Assembly (NCBI RefSeq): GCF_034298135.1
Contig: NZ_CP139575.1
Coordinates: 1,116,001 to 1,180,000 of the forward strand
DNA length: 64,000 nucleotides
DNA from: Lactobacillus acidophilus
Lineage (GTDB): Bacteria > Bacillota > Bacilli > Lactobacillales > Lactobacillaceae
Reading direction: 5' to 3'
A program made the translations under genes and the position numbers. Of the stretch, positions 26,999 through 36,985 are shown in pieces (the stretch's first letter is position 1; the number at the start of each line of letters is the position of its first letter). The notes under the pieces are model-generated. The model ran no database searches. It saw only the letters and a list, made by a program, of their open reading frames with translations, and was not told where the DNA came from.

Positions 26999-28429
26999 TT
27001 ACCCAATTAACTCTCCATACATCCACTTATACTTATCAGCAGAATTTTTCCATGAAAAGTCCGATTTCATGGCTATTTTTTGTATTTTAAGCCAATTATT
27101 CTTTTGTTGATACAACGCTAACATTTTCTTTATTGCTTGTACCATTTGATAACCACTAAATTCCTTAAAGCCAAAGCCAGTACCTTCATTGGTAGTCTCA
27201 TCATATACCCAAACAGTATCTGCTAACCCACCAATTTCATGAACAATTGGTAAAGTACCATAACGCAATGCAATTAGCTGTGAAAGTCCACACGGTTCAA
27301 ACGCAGAAGGCATTAAGAAACTATCTGCTCCAGCATAAATTCTTTGAGCCAATTTAACATCAAACGCTAAAATAACCTTTAGTTTATCTGGATAACGCTC
27401 AGCAATTTCCATTAGACGATGTTCATAATATGGATCACCATTACCTAAAATTACAATCTGAACATTAAATTGCAAAATATTATCTAACTCGTCAAGCAAT
27501 AATTGACAGCCCTTTTGTGCAGTTAAACGTGAAACCATACCAATTAAAGGAATATTTGGCTTAATTGGCAAATCTAATTCTTTTTGAAGTGCTATTTTAT
27601 CCTTTGATTTATGATGTAAATGATAAACATCATAATTTTTCTTAATTACGGGATCAGTCTTGGGATTATATTTTTCAAAATCAATCCCATTTAAAATACC
27701 AGTTAACTTATGTGAACACATTCTTAAAATCGCATCTAAGCCTTGTCCGAATTCAACAGTTTGAATTTCACGAGCATAAGATGGACTAACCGTAGTTACA
27801 CGGTCTGCATATAAAATGCCGGTTTTCATCCAGTTAACATCATTATCCATTCGGACAATACCACTATCAAACCAGTCGTAATTCATACCAAAGAAATCCG
27901 GTAAAGTTTTTGCATTATATTTCCCCTGAAACTCTAAGTTATGAATAGTTAAAATTGTTTTAATCCCTTTATATGCATCGACAAAGCCCCATTTTTCATG
28001 GAGTAAAAATGGAATAAATGCAGTGTGATAATCATTGCAATGCAACACATCCGGAATAAAATCAAAACGCTCCATCATCATGATGACTGCTTGTTGGAAA
28101 TAAGCATATCTTTCGCCATCATCATAATAACCATAAATTCCCGGACGCTTAAAATAATATTCATTATCAATAAAGAAGTAATTCACACCATTTAATTTCA
28201 AAGTAAAAATTCCACAATATTGATTACGCCAACCTACTGGCACAATAAAGTTACCTTGATATTTTAAATTTTTACGATACTTTTCTGGTAAATCTTGATA
28301 CAAAGGAAGGACGACACCAACATCAACACCTTCTTTAGCTAATTGGTTAGGCAAAGAGCCTAATACATCGCCCAATCCCCCAGTTTTGAAAAAAGGTGCA
28401 CATTCAGCACCAGTAAATAAAACTCGCAC
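26999..28429 (-). CDS. glgA: glycogen synthase (ADP-glucose)
   Basis: A 476-residue GT5 glycosyltransferase that extends alpha-1,4-glucan chains from ADP-glucose. The ADP-glucose-binding motif is KTGGLGDVLGSLPNQLAKEG (residues 16-35). The C-terminal Rossmann domain has MVSRLTAQKGCQLLLDEL and SAFEPCGLSQLIALRYGTLP with the catalytic Glu. Length is normal. It follows glgD by 9 bp in the operon. Confidence 0.97.
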   Translation of the reverse strand: MRVLFTGAECAPFFKTGGLGDVLGSLPNQLAKEGVDVGVVLPLYQDLPEKYRKNLKYQGNFIVPVGWRNQYCGIFTLKLNGVNYFFIDNEYYFKRPGIYGYYDDGERYAYFQQAVIMMMERFDFIPDVLHCNDYHTAFIPFLLHEKWGFVDAYKGIKTILTIHNLEFQGKYNAKTLPDFFGMNYDWFDSGIVRMDNDVNWMKTGILYADRVTTVSPSYAREIQTVEFGQGLDAILRMCSHKLTGILNGIDFEKYNPKTDPVIKKNYDVYHLHHKSKDKIALQKELDLPIKPNIPLIGMVSRLTAQKGCQLLLDELDNILQFNVQIVILGNGDPYYEHRLMEIAERYPDKLKVILAFDVKLAQRIYAGADSFLMPSAFEPCGLSQLIALRYGTLPIVHEIGGLADTVWVYDETTNEGTGFGFKEFSGYQMVQAIKKMLALYQQKNNWLKIQKIAMKSDFSWKNSADKYKWMYGELIG

Positions 28430-28438
28430 GATTTCTCC

Positions 28439-29581
28439 TTATTCAACAATTAAATCTTTAGTTACAACGTCACCCTTCTTAATAACCACTGGATTATCTG
28501 GGGTTCCCTTAACTACTACATCTTTTTTTATTACTACATTTTTATCTAAAATAGCATATTCAACACTACTACCGGCTTCTAAAGTACAACTTGCCATTAC
28601 AATAGAGTTCTTAACGTTACTATCTTCAGCAACATCTATTCTTCTTGATAAGATACTATTTTCTACTGTTCCATTTATTCTACAGCCAGTTGCAAATAAA
28701 GAATTCTTAACTTTAGAAGAAGTAGTGTAATACGTACCTACTTCATTTCTAATTCTTGTAATAATTCTTTGATTACCGTGTAAAAGTGAGTCACGATTTT
28801 TCTTATCAAGCATTTCAATATTGGAATCGTAATAACTCTTAATGTCATGGACATTATGCAAATAACCGGTATATTCATAAGCATTTGTACGGTATTTTGC
28901 TGCAAGACTTGCAAATCTTTGACCAATATCAATAGGAGCGCCACATTTTTGGGCTTTCTTCAATTCAGCAATCAACCATTTAGTATCTGCCACATAAATA
29001 TTCAAACCTAAGTTATAGCTATCTTGACTTTGAGTATCAATAGCTTGTTGGCAAGACATTATGGTATTTTCTTCGTCTAAAATATATAGCTGATCATCTG
29101 GCGCCACATTTTTCTTACTTACACGTTTAAAGACAGCTGTAATACGATTTCCATTTTCTTGATGGAAATGTAATACCGACTGCAAATCAACATTAGCAAC
29201 TATTTTATTTTCAAGAAAAACAGTATATGGAGCATTAGCTGTAGCCAAGAAGGTAATTAAATCATTAAAATATTCTCCTCCATTTGCTTGGCTTTGCAAT
29301 AATTTTTGATAAAAATCAAGATATGCATAAGAGCCTATAGTATCTAGCCCCCATTCTTTGCCTCCGCCTAAATGATCAAGATATGATCTTACTTTTTCTT
29401 GACTAATCAGGGTATACACATTATTAATTCCTGCATTTACAATACTTGAAAGAGCAAAATCCATAATGCGATATTTACCTGCGAAATATAAAGCAGATAA
29501 TGAACGTTCGTCAGTCAACGGGCGTAATTCATTATACTCATGTTGATTACTAAAAATTGCAGCCATTTTATTAGTCTTCAT
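28439..29581 (-). CDS. glgD: glucose-1-phosphate adenylyltransferase regulatory subunit GlgD
   Basis: A 380-residue homologue of GlgC. The start is [20 protein letters not shown] at 29581: GGAG lies 9 bases upstream, and it overlaps the end of glgC by 11 bp. An in-frame TTG at 29596 is less likely. The GGXGTRLxxLT nucleotide motif of GlgC is missing here ([19 protein letters not shown]). This fits the Firmicute pattern in which GlgD is a non-catalytic partner that activates GlgC in a heterotetramer. The C-terminal left-handed beta-helix repeats are visible ([20 protein letters not shown]). Confidence 0.93.
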
Positions 29582-30716
29582 TTGGCAATACTCCAATTCT
29601 TTCTGAATTACCTATCACTTTAATGTTATCTTTATTCCCCTCAACTACAGCTCCGTCCCCAATCTGAGCATTCTCACCAACAATCGCGTGCTTAATAACA
29701 ACGTCCTTACCTATTTTTACTCCTGGCATAATCACAGAATCAGTAATTTCAGAGCCACGTTGTACATCAACATCTGTCGATAAAATCGAATGATTAATCG
29801 TACCATCTACATAGCATCCATCTACAATCATTGAATTGTTAACTTCTGCATTCTCAGTAATAACTTGTGCAGGATCAATTGGATTTTTAGAATATATTCT
29901 CCAGGAACGATCATATAAGTTAAGACCATCACTGCCATCTAAAAATTCCATGTTTGCAGCCCATAAGGAATCAATAGTTCCTACATCTTTCCAATAACCA
30001 GAAAAATGATATGCAAATACTCTTTCATCGCTCTTTAAATAATATGGAATAACATTTTTACCAAAATCCACCATATCATCATTAGTAGTGAATCCGGTGG
30101 TCAAAACTTCACGCAATCTCTTCCAATTAAAGATGTAAATTCCCATTGATGCATGGTTACTTTTTGGATGCTCAGGCTTTTCTTCAAATTCTGTAATTCT
30201 ACCACTAACATCCGTATTCATAATTCCAAAACGAGATGCTTCTTTCATAGGAACATCAATTACAGCTACGGTCAATGACGCACCGTTCTTAATATGTTCT
30301 TCCAACATAGATTCGTAATCCATTTTATAAATATGATCACCGGAAAGAATTAATACATATTCTGGATCCTTACTATCAATATAATCAATATTTTGATAAA
30401 TGGCATGAGCCGTGCCCTCAAACCATTTACTACCAGAATTGTCAGTATATGGTTGTAAGATTGTGGCACTTGCATTTAATCCATCTAATCCCCAGCTTAC
30501 TCCATTACCAATATGCTCATTAAGCAATAATGGTTGATATTGTGTAATGATTCCTATATTTTTTACACCAGAATTAGCACAATTACTTAAAGTAAAATCA
30601 ATAATTCTATATCGGCCACCAAAAGGGACAGCTGGTTTTGCTTGATCACTGGTTAATTTACCTAATCTTGTTCCTTTTCCTCCTGCCAAAATCAAGCCCA
30701 ACATTTCGGTACTCAT
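29571..30716 (-). CDS. glgC: glucose-1-phosphate adenylyltransferase catalytic subunit
   Basis: A 381-residue enzyme making ADP-glucose from ATP and glucose 1-phosphate, the committed step of bacterial glycogen synthesis. The N-terminal motif [20 protein letters not shown] (residues 8-27) is the nucleotidyltransferase signature; the catalytic Asp is in [31 protein letters not shown] binds glucose 1-phosphate. The C terminus has hexapeptide beta-helix repeats. It begins 16 bp after the restored glgB stop, with AAGGAG upstream. Confidence 0.97.
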
Positions 30717-30731
30717 TGTTTTTTCTCCTTA

Positions 30732-32647
30732 TTACTTAGTTTTTGTTTTTCTATTAATTCTTCTTTTTATATGAACATCTACAGGTTTTAAAATCACAGC
30801 ACTAAAACCCGGTATATCCAATTGCACTTGATAATTAAAATTCTTAAATGAATTATTTTGAGTTTTCAAATTCTGCTTTTCTTGGTTCCAACTGCCACCA
30901 TATTCTTTTCTGGCACTATTAAAGACTTCACAATATTTACCAGCATATGGAACACCAATTGTAATTTTTTTCGATCAACAGGTGTAAAATTCAAAATAAC
31001 TATTAAAAAGTCATGTCTAGTTTTACCTTGACGAATAAATGACAAGACTGACTCATCTTTATTATCTGCGTCAATAATTTGAACAGAATCTTCTCTTTGT
31101 TCTAATTGCCACAAAGCCGGCTCATTTAAATAAAAACTATTTAAATCTTGATCAAAATGCTTCATTTTAGCATTCAGTTCATCCTTTAATTCTGCCCAAT
31201 CTAAGCCATCGTTATATCGCCATTCAAGATATTGTCCAAATTCACTTCCCATAAATAAAAGCTTTTTACCAGGATAGGTCATTTGCAATGTAAGTAAATT
31301 ACGTAATTGAGCAAATTGCTTATCACGGTCGCCAAACATTTTATTCATTAGGCTTCGCTTACCATGAACAACCTCGTCATGTGATAAAGGTAAAATAAAG
31401 TTTTCACTCATTCGATACATGAATGAAAAAGTAGCTAGATTAAAATCAAATTTTCTAAATAATGGGTCCATCTCATAAAAACGTAAAATATCGTTCATCC
31501 AACCCATATTCCATTTAAAATCAAAACCTAACCCACCATCTTCTATTCGACCAGTTATCTTTACTTGAGCAGAACTTTCCTCGGCAATCATTAAACATTC
31601 TGGATGTTTGCCTTTAATGGTTCGATTTAGTTTTTGTAGGAATTCTATCCCCTCTAAATTACGATTTCCACCAAATTTATCTGTTTTCCATTCACCGTCA
31701 CTGCGGTCATAATCGCGATAAATCATGTTAGAAACAGCATCAACTCTCAAGCCATCCAAATGATAAAATTCTAGCCAAAATAGGGCACTAGAAAGTAAAA
31801 ATGATTGCACTTCCGGTTTGCCTAAATCAAAATTTAGAGCTCCCCAGCCTTTATTTTCGGCTCTCCATTTTTCGCTAAATTCATAACATGGTGTGCCATC
31901 ATAATAAGCCAAGGCATCATCATTAATACAAAAGTGTCCTGGTACCCAATCAGCCAAAACACCGATGTTTTCTTTGTGACATGCTTCAACAAAATCTTGC
32001 AGCTCTCGTGGTGTACCATAAGTACGCTCCAAAGCATAATAACCAATTGTTTGATATCCCCATGAAGCATCTAAAGGATGTGCTGTTAAAGGCAAAAATT
32101 CGATATAATTAAATCCTTGTTCTTTAACATACGGAATTAATTCCTTTTGTAAATCCTTCAAAGTATACAGAGACCCATCTGTATGTCTTTTCCATGAACT
32201 AGCATGTACTTCATAAATATTAATTGGTCGAGCAAAATGATTCGATCTTTTATTTCGTCCCATCCATGCACCGTCAAGCCACTTTTTATTAGGTAACTTA
32301 ACAATCACAGCTGCACTGCCTGGTCTAGGCTCTAATTCGAACGCCATAGGATCAATTTTCATTACCTCACGACCATCAGCTTGTTTAACTAGAAACTTAT
32401 ATAGCTGTCCTTCTTTGGGTAAGCTGGTCTTTATTTCCCAAACTCCATCTAAAGTCTGACTCATTTCTAATGATTTATCCCAATCATTAAAATCGCCAAC
32501 TAGCCAAACTTTTTGCGCATTTGGTGCCCATACTCTAAAAGTATAGATATCATTTTCATAATGACACCCTAATACTTCTTGAAGATATAGCTCATTGCCA
32601 GCTGCAAATTTTTTAATATGTTGTTTAACCTCCACTATCGTTACCAT
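30732..32647 (-). pseudogene. glgB: 1,4-alpha-glucan branching enzyme, frameshifted near the C terminus
   Basis: GH13/CBM48 branching enzyme that adds alpha-1,6 branches to glycogen. The CBM48 motif [20 protein letters not shown] is at about residues 36-55. Catalytic residues appear in [12 protein letters not shown] (Asp), [10 protein letters not shown] (Glu) and [11 protein letters not shown] (Asp). At about residue 559 an A-run of seven (30965-30971) breaks the frame: as written the protein ends at 30866 after 593 residues with a foreign tail. In the other frame the family C terminus continues ([18 protein letters not shown]) to a stop at 30732, giving about 637 residues and normal spacing to glgC. 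The active site is intact but the all-beta C-terminal domain is lost. It may be a true mutation or a homopolymer error. Confidence 0.88.
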
Positions 32648-32687
32648 ACTGCTTTCTCCAAAATCAAAATTACAGTTTACAAAAAGC

Positions 32688-32701
32688 GGAAAGCGCTTAC
32701 T
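32688..32701. promoter_or_regulatory. cre-like site in the leader of the glycogen operon
   Basis: GGAAAGCGCTTACT on the plus strand matches the cre consensus TGWAANCGNTNWCA at 12 of 14 positions around a central AAGCGCTT palindrome. It lies about 25-40 bp downstream of the predicted start, where CcpA would act as a roadblock. The link to CcpA is inference. Confidence 0.6.
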
Positions 32702-32733
32702 TTGATTATAAATAAGATTCTCCTTTACTTTTA

Positions 32734-32763
32734 ATTATATATCACTTATCTATGTATAGTAAA
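32734..32763 (-). promoter_or_regulatory. promoter of the glgBCDAP-amy-pgm operon
   Basis: Minus-strand -35 TTTACT (32763-32758), 18-bp spacer and consensus -10 TATAAT (32739-32734); the start is predicted near 32727. The -35 touches the terminator of the upstream trxB operon. Confidence 0.6.
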
Positions 32764-32805
32764 AAAATAAGACCATATTTATTAATAAAATATGGTCTTA
32801 TTTTT
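32763..32805 (-). terminator. terminator of the prfB-trxB gene run
   Basis: A long hairpin, AAAAATAAGACCATATTT / AAATATGGTCTTATTTTT, 20 bp after the trxB stop, with a T-run of seven on the minus strand that runs into the glgB promoter. Confidence 0.9.
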
Positions 32806-32824
32806 AAAATTTTTAATTTTTATA

Positions 32825-33751
32825 TCAGTTTTTTAAATCTTGAAAATAATTATATGCAGCCTGCCCCGCTACACTACCTTCACCAACCGCATTAGCAATT
32901 TGACGCAAATCTTTATCACGAACATCACCTAAAGCAAAAATACCTGATACTTTTGTTTCCATGTGCTCATTAGTTGGAATCCAACCTTGTTCATTTAAAA
33001 TACCTAGTTTTTTAAATGGTTCAGTTTGTGGTAACACACCCACATAAATAAATACACCTGCAGCAGAAACTTCTTTAGTTTCTCCATTTTCTTTATCTAG
33101 ATACTTAACACCGGTTACACGATTACCATCACCTAGAATTTCTTCTGTTTGAGCATTCCAAATGAACTTCATTTTTTCATTTGCAAATGCACGTTTTTGC
33201 AAAGTAGGCTGAGCACGTAATTGATCACGACGGTGAATAACAGTTACGCTCTTGGCCATTTGAGAAAGATAAATTCCTTCTTCGATAGCGGAATCACCGC
33301 CACCCACTACAACCACATCTTCATCCTTAAAAAATGCAGCATCACAAACAGCACAATAAGAAACTCCTCTACCTGAGTATTCCTCTTCACCTGGAACATT
33401 CAAGTGTCTATGATCTGCACCAGTAGCGATAATTAAGACTGGAGCGCGATATTCTTCATCGTCAGTCTTAATAACTTTTTCGTCTCCATCTAATTCAACT
33501 GATTGTACATTACCGTATTTATAATCAGGTTCAAACTTCATTAAAGTATCATACATCTTTTGACTAAGTTCTGGTCCTTTAACTTCAGTAAAGCCTGGAT
33601 AATTATCAATTGCATCAGTATTGTTCATTTGACCACCGTATGGTCCACGATCAAGCACCAATACATTTAAATTAGCACGGGTAGCATATAAAGCCGCTGT
33701 CATACCACCTGGTCCAGCGCCAATTACAATTACGTCATATTTATCGGCCAT
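32825..33751 (-). CDS. trxB: thioredoxin reductase
   Basis: A 308-residue NADPH-dependent flavoenzyme that keeps thioredoxin reduced. The start is MADKYDVIVIGAGPGG at 33751; AAAGGAG lies 9-10 bases upstream and would be inside the gene if the GTG at 33769 were used. FAD binding is shown by IVIGAGPGGMTAAL and the C-terminal GIFALGDVRDKDLRQIANA. The redox pair is CAVC at about residues 136-139. GGGDSAIEEGIYLSQ binds NADPH. It is the last gene of the run from prfB. Confidence 0.96.
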   Translation of the reverse strand: MADKYDVIVIGAGPGGMTAALYATRANLNVLVLDRGPYGGQMNNTDAIDNYPGFTEVKGPELSQKMYDTLMKFEPDYKYGNVQSVELDGDEKVIKTDDEEYRAPVLIIATGADHRHLNVPGEEEYSGRGVSYCAVCDAAFFKDEDVVVVGGGDSAIEEGIYLSQMAKSVTVIHRRDQLRAQPTLQKRAFANEKMKFIWNAQTEEILGDGNRVTGVKYLDKENGETKEVSAAGVFIYVGVLPQTEPFKKLGILNEQGWIPTNEHMETKVSGIFALGDVRDKDLRQIANAVGEGSVAGQAAYNYFQDLKN

Positions 33752-33827
33752 ATTCGCCGCTCCTTTCACTTACTTTTTATAAGTAAACGATACTATAAAT
33801 TTTGTTTATTTCAAACTATTCAGCCTA

Positions 33828-34847
33828 TTAAAGACGAATTTCTGGTTTTGGTGCTCTGCCCATCATCTTTTTAATTTCAGTTTCTACATCGGTACCTTCA
33901 TAAAGAACACGATAAATTGCTTCACTTATTGGCATATCGATATTCTTTTCTTCGCAAAGCTCGTGTACTGCCTTAACAGTAGTTGCGCCTTCGACCACTT
34001 GTCCCATGTTCTTTAAAACATAGTCCAAACTCTTGCCTTCACCAATTTGTTTACCCGCACGCCAATTACGTGAGTTAACGGAAGTACAAGTTACAATTAA
34101 ATCACCTATACCCGATAAACCACTAAAGGTCATTGGCTTAGCACCAAAGTAATTAACACCTAAACGAGTAATTTCAGCCAATCCTCTAGTCATTAATGCA
34201 GCTTTAGCATCATCACCATATCCTTGCCCAACTAAAATACCAGCAGCAATCGCAATAACGTTTTTAACTGCACCACCTACTTCTACACCTACTAAATCAT
34301 CATTAGTATAGAAACGAACATAATCGTTTGAAAATAGTTTTTGAACTTTCTTGGCATTTTCTTCATTAGTTGAAGCACATGCAATTGCAGTTAAATCTTT
34401 TTGAGCAACATTTTCTGCATGGCTTGGACCAGAAATAGCCACAATTTTATCTTCATCATTAGGATAAATTTCATCAGTTAAAATTTCTGAAATAAGTTTT
34501 TTAGTACCTGGTTCAATACCTTTTGTTGCAGTAACCAAAAGTGGTTTAGCACCGCTTTTATCTAAGATTTCACGAACATTTTTTGCAACAATTCTAACAG
34601 CTTTGGTTGGTAAAACAAACAAAACCACTTCTGCACCATCAAGTGCATCTTCTAAATCACCAGTTGCTCTAGTATTTTCGTTTAATTTCCAATCTTTCAT
34701 ATAATGACTATTGGTATGAGTAGCATTAATTTCATCATTAACGCTTTCAATGTTACCGTAAAGAACCACATCATTACCATTATCAGCTAACATTGATCCT
34801 AATACTGAGCCCCATGAACCATTACCTAAAACTGCGATTTTTGTCAT
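33828..34847 (-). CDS. gpsA: glycerol-3-phosphate dehydrogenase [NAD(P)+]
   Basis: A 339-residue cytosolic enzyme reducing dihydroxyacetone phosphate to sn-glycerol 3-phosphate, the backbone for phospholipids and teichoic acids. The Rossmann motif VLGNGSWGSVLGSMLADNG starts the protein. TATKGIEPGTKKL, ISGPSHAENVAQ and VEVGGAVKNVIAIAAGI (catalytic Lys) are all present. It sits between lgt and trxB, in an order seen in other lactobacilli. Confidence 0.97.
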   Translation of the reverse strand: MTKIAVLGNGSWGSVLGSMLADNGNDVVLYGNIESVNDEINATHTNSHYMKDWKLNENTRATGDLEDALDGAEVVLFVLPTKAVRIVAKNVREILDKSGAKPLLVTATKGIEPGTKKLISEILTDEIYPNDEDKIVAISGPSHAENVAQKDLTAIACASTNEENAKKVQKLFSNDYVRFYTNDDLVGVEVGGAVKNVIAIAAGILVGQGYGDDAKAALMTRGLAEITRLGVNYFGAKPMTFSGLSGIGDLIVTCTSVNSRNWRAGKQIGEGKSLDYVLKNMGQVVEGATTVKAVHELCEEKNIDMPISEAIYRVLYEGTDVETEIKKMMGRAPKPEIRL

Positions 34848-34886
34848 TTTAATATCTCAAACTTTCTAAACTAAAATTTTTACTAT

Positions 34887-35729
34887 TTAATCTCTTGTGT
34901 ACGGATATTTTAATCCGCTCCCCTGCAAATACCATTTAGGTTTAACAACTTTACGCCGATAAATCCATAGAATAATTGTAGCAATAAAGAGAACCAAACT
35001 TAATGCTTGTGATACACGTATTATACCAAAAATGTATAAACTATCAGTACGCATTCCCTCAACAAAGAATCTTACTACACTATACCAAAGAAGATACGAC
35101 ATGAAAACTTCGCCTTGCTTAAATACATGTTTACGATGGCGTAAGGACAAAATTATTATTAAGCCAATTAAATTAAAAAAAGATTCATATAAAAATGTAG
35201 GTTGGTAATATGTTCCACCTATCTTCATTTGCTGAATAACAAATTCAGGCAGATGTAAGCTTTGTAAAAAGTGAAGCGTTGTTGGACCACCATGAGCTTC
35301 TTGATTTACAAAATTTCCCCAACGCCCCAAAATTTGTGCGGCCATTACACCGGGAGTAATAATATCTAACATTAAAAATGGTGGTAGATCTCTTTTATGA
35401 CAAAAGATTAGCAGGACAATCAATCCGGCTATTAAGCCACCATAAATTGCGATCCCACCATTCCAAATAGCAATTATCTGATTGGGATGTTTAGAATAGT
35501 AGCCCCACTCAAAAATCACATAATAAATACGAGCACCAACATACCCCAATGGAACAGCCCATAAAAGAAGATCGACAAAATCATCACTAATAATTTGCCT
35601 TTTTTTACCTTCACTAATTGCCATCCATGTGGCTAATACAATAGCTACGGCCATGATTATGCCGTACCATTTCACACTTAAACTTCCTAATTGAAAGGCA
35701 ACAGGATTAATTACCAGTTTAGTCATCAT
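34887..35729 (-). CDS. lgt: prolipoprotein diacylglyceryl transferase
   Basis: A 280-residue membrane enzyme that attaches diacylglycerol to the lipobox Cys of prelipoproteins. The Lgt signature [16 protein letters not shown] lies near residue 138, flanked by about seven hydrophobic helices. The N terminus ([20 protein letters not shown]) is typical. The start overlaps the hprK end by 11 bp; ATG at 35729 or at 35726 are both possible. It lies in the hprK-lgt-gpsA-trxB run. Confidence 0.96.
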   Translation of the reverse strand: MMTKLVINPVAFQLGSLSVKWYGIIMAVAIVLATWMAISEGKKRQIISDDFVDLLLWAVPLGYVGARIYYVIFEWGYYSKHPNQIIAIWNGGIAIYGGLIAGLIVLLIFCHKRDLPPFLMLDIITPGVMAAQILGRWGNFVNQEAHGGPTTLHFLQSLHLPEFVIQQMKIGGTYYQPTFLYESFFNLIGLIIILSLRHRKHVFKQGEVFMSYLLWYSVVRFFVEGMRTDSLYIFGIIRVSQALSLVLFIATIILWIYRRKVVKPKWYLQGSGLKYPYTRD

Positions 35730-36687
35730 GTTGCACCTTATCTGTATCTTCTTTTGAGTGTTCTGAAATTAAGTTAGTTAAATTATTATCAAACATTTGA
35801 GTAGCATCATATCCCATTTTTTTAGCTCTAAAGTTCATAGCAGCTACTTCAATAATAATTTCAATATTTCGACCAACTTTAACTGGAATATTAACCTGTG
35901 GAATTTCAACATTACATATTTCGCGAGTATTTTCTTGAAAACCTAGACGATCATAATTTGCTTTAGGATCCCAGTTAACCAAATTTATTACTAATTGAAT
36001 TTCGGTTCTGCTTTTAACTGCACCTGCGCCAAACAAATTCATGACATCGATAATTCCAATTCCTCTAATTTCCATTAAGTGTCTTAGAATTTTGGGTGCT
36101 TCACCTACAACTGTATTATGATCTTTTTGAAAAACATCGACACGATCATCAGCAATAAGTCTATGACCTCTTTGAACTAAACCAAGTGCTGTTTCAGATT
36201 TACCTACACCAGAAGCACCAGTTAACAGTACACCCATACCTTTAATTTCAACCAAAACACCGTGAATACTATTTCTCTTTGCTAATCGTGCTCGCAAATA
36301 TTCAGTTAGAATACTAGAAATATAAGTAGTAGATTCACTAGTACGTAGAATAGGAATATTTGCTTTTTCTGCTGCTTCGGATAATTCTTCAGGTACTGGT
36401 AGCGAACGTGAAATTAAAAAACATGGGGTAGCTTTAGTAGCCATCTTAGTAAATACATGAGTTCTAATCTCATGATCAAGTCTAGCTGCATACGAAATTT
36501 CAGTTCTTCCTAACAACTGAATACGTTGTGCAGGATAAAAATCAAAATATCCTGTTAATTCTAGCCCCGGACGATAAATATCTGAAACATAGATTTTTTT
36601 AGCATTAACATATTCTTGTCCTTGATAAACTTCAAGAATACTCTTATTATCCTTAATTAATTTACTTAATTTTACTTCATCAGCCAT
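35719..36687 (-). CDS. hprK: HPr kinase/phosphorylase
   Basis: A 322-residue bifunctional enzyme that phosphorylates Ser46 of HPr when fructose-1,6-bisphosphate and ATP are high and removes it otherwise; HPr-Ser-P is the co-repressor of CcpA. The P-loop is [16 protein letters not shown] at about residue 155, and the family signature [17 protein letters not shown] is present. Its presence fits the cre-like sites found upstream of glgB and the permease gene. It follows the small membrane-protein gene by 15 bp and overlaps lgt. Confidence 0.97.
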   Translation of the reverse strand: MADEVKLSKLIKDNKSILEVYQGQEYVNAKKIYVSDIYRPGLELTGYFDFYPAQRIQLLGRTEISYAARLDHEIRTHVFTKMATKATPCFLISRSLPVPEELSEAAEKANIPILRTSESTTYISSILTEYLRARLAKRNSIHGVLVEIKGMGVLLTGASGVGKSETALGLVQRGHRLIADDRVDVFQKDHNTVVGEAPKILRHLMEIRGIGIIDVMNLFGAGAVKSRTEIQLVINLVNWDPKANYDRLGFQENTREICNVEIPQVNIPVKVGRNIEIIIEVAAMNFRAKKMGYDATQMFDNNLTNLISEHSKEDTDKVQHDD

Positions 36688-36702
36688 AACTGTGCCCCCT
36701 AA

Positions 36703-36978
36703 CTATTTATCGATATCTTTAGTAGTTACATCACGAGCTTTTTTTCTAGTACGTGCATTATTAGTAGAATCACTCGAACTAAACTTATTATAATTATTTC
36801 CATCGCTTGGCATATTGTTATTATTCTTCTTTCTCTCAAACCAATAGATCAGCCATATAATTATGACTGCAATTACAGCTACTGGTAATAAGAGAATTAA
36901 AGCTTTAAAAAATACAAATAACAAGCTTAAGAGAACTAATGCTGTTAAAACCAGCATAACTATACTTAAAAAACTCAT
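36703..36978 (-). CDS. small membrane protein of unknown function
   Basis: A 91-residue protein with two adjacent hydrophobic helices (MLVLTALVLLSLLFVFFKAL and ILLLPVAVIAVIIIWLIYWF) and a charged, Asn/Ser-rich cytoplasmic-like tail ending in TRKKARDVTTKDIDK. No family is recognised with confidence. It is embedded between prfB (7 bp) and hprK (15 bp), so it is almost certainly expressed with them. The Shine-Dalgarno AGGTGAAG precedes the ATG. Confidence 0.7.
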   Translation of the reverse strand: MSFLSIVMLVLTALVLLSLLFVFFKALILLLPVAVIAVIIIWLIYWFERKKNNNNMPSDGNNYNKFSSSDSTNNARTRKKARDVTTKDIDK

Positions 36979-36985
36979 TCTTCAC

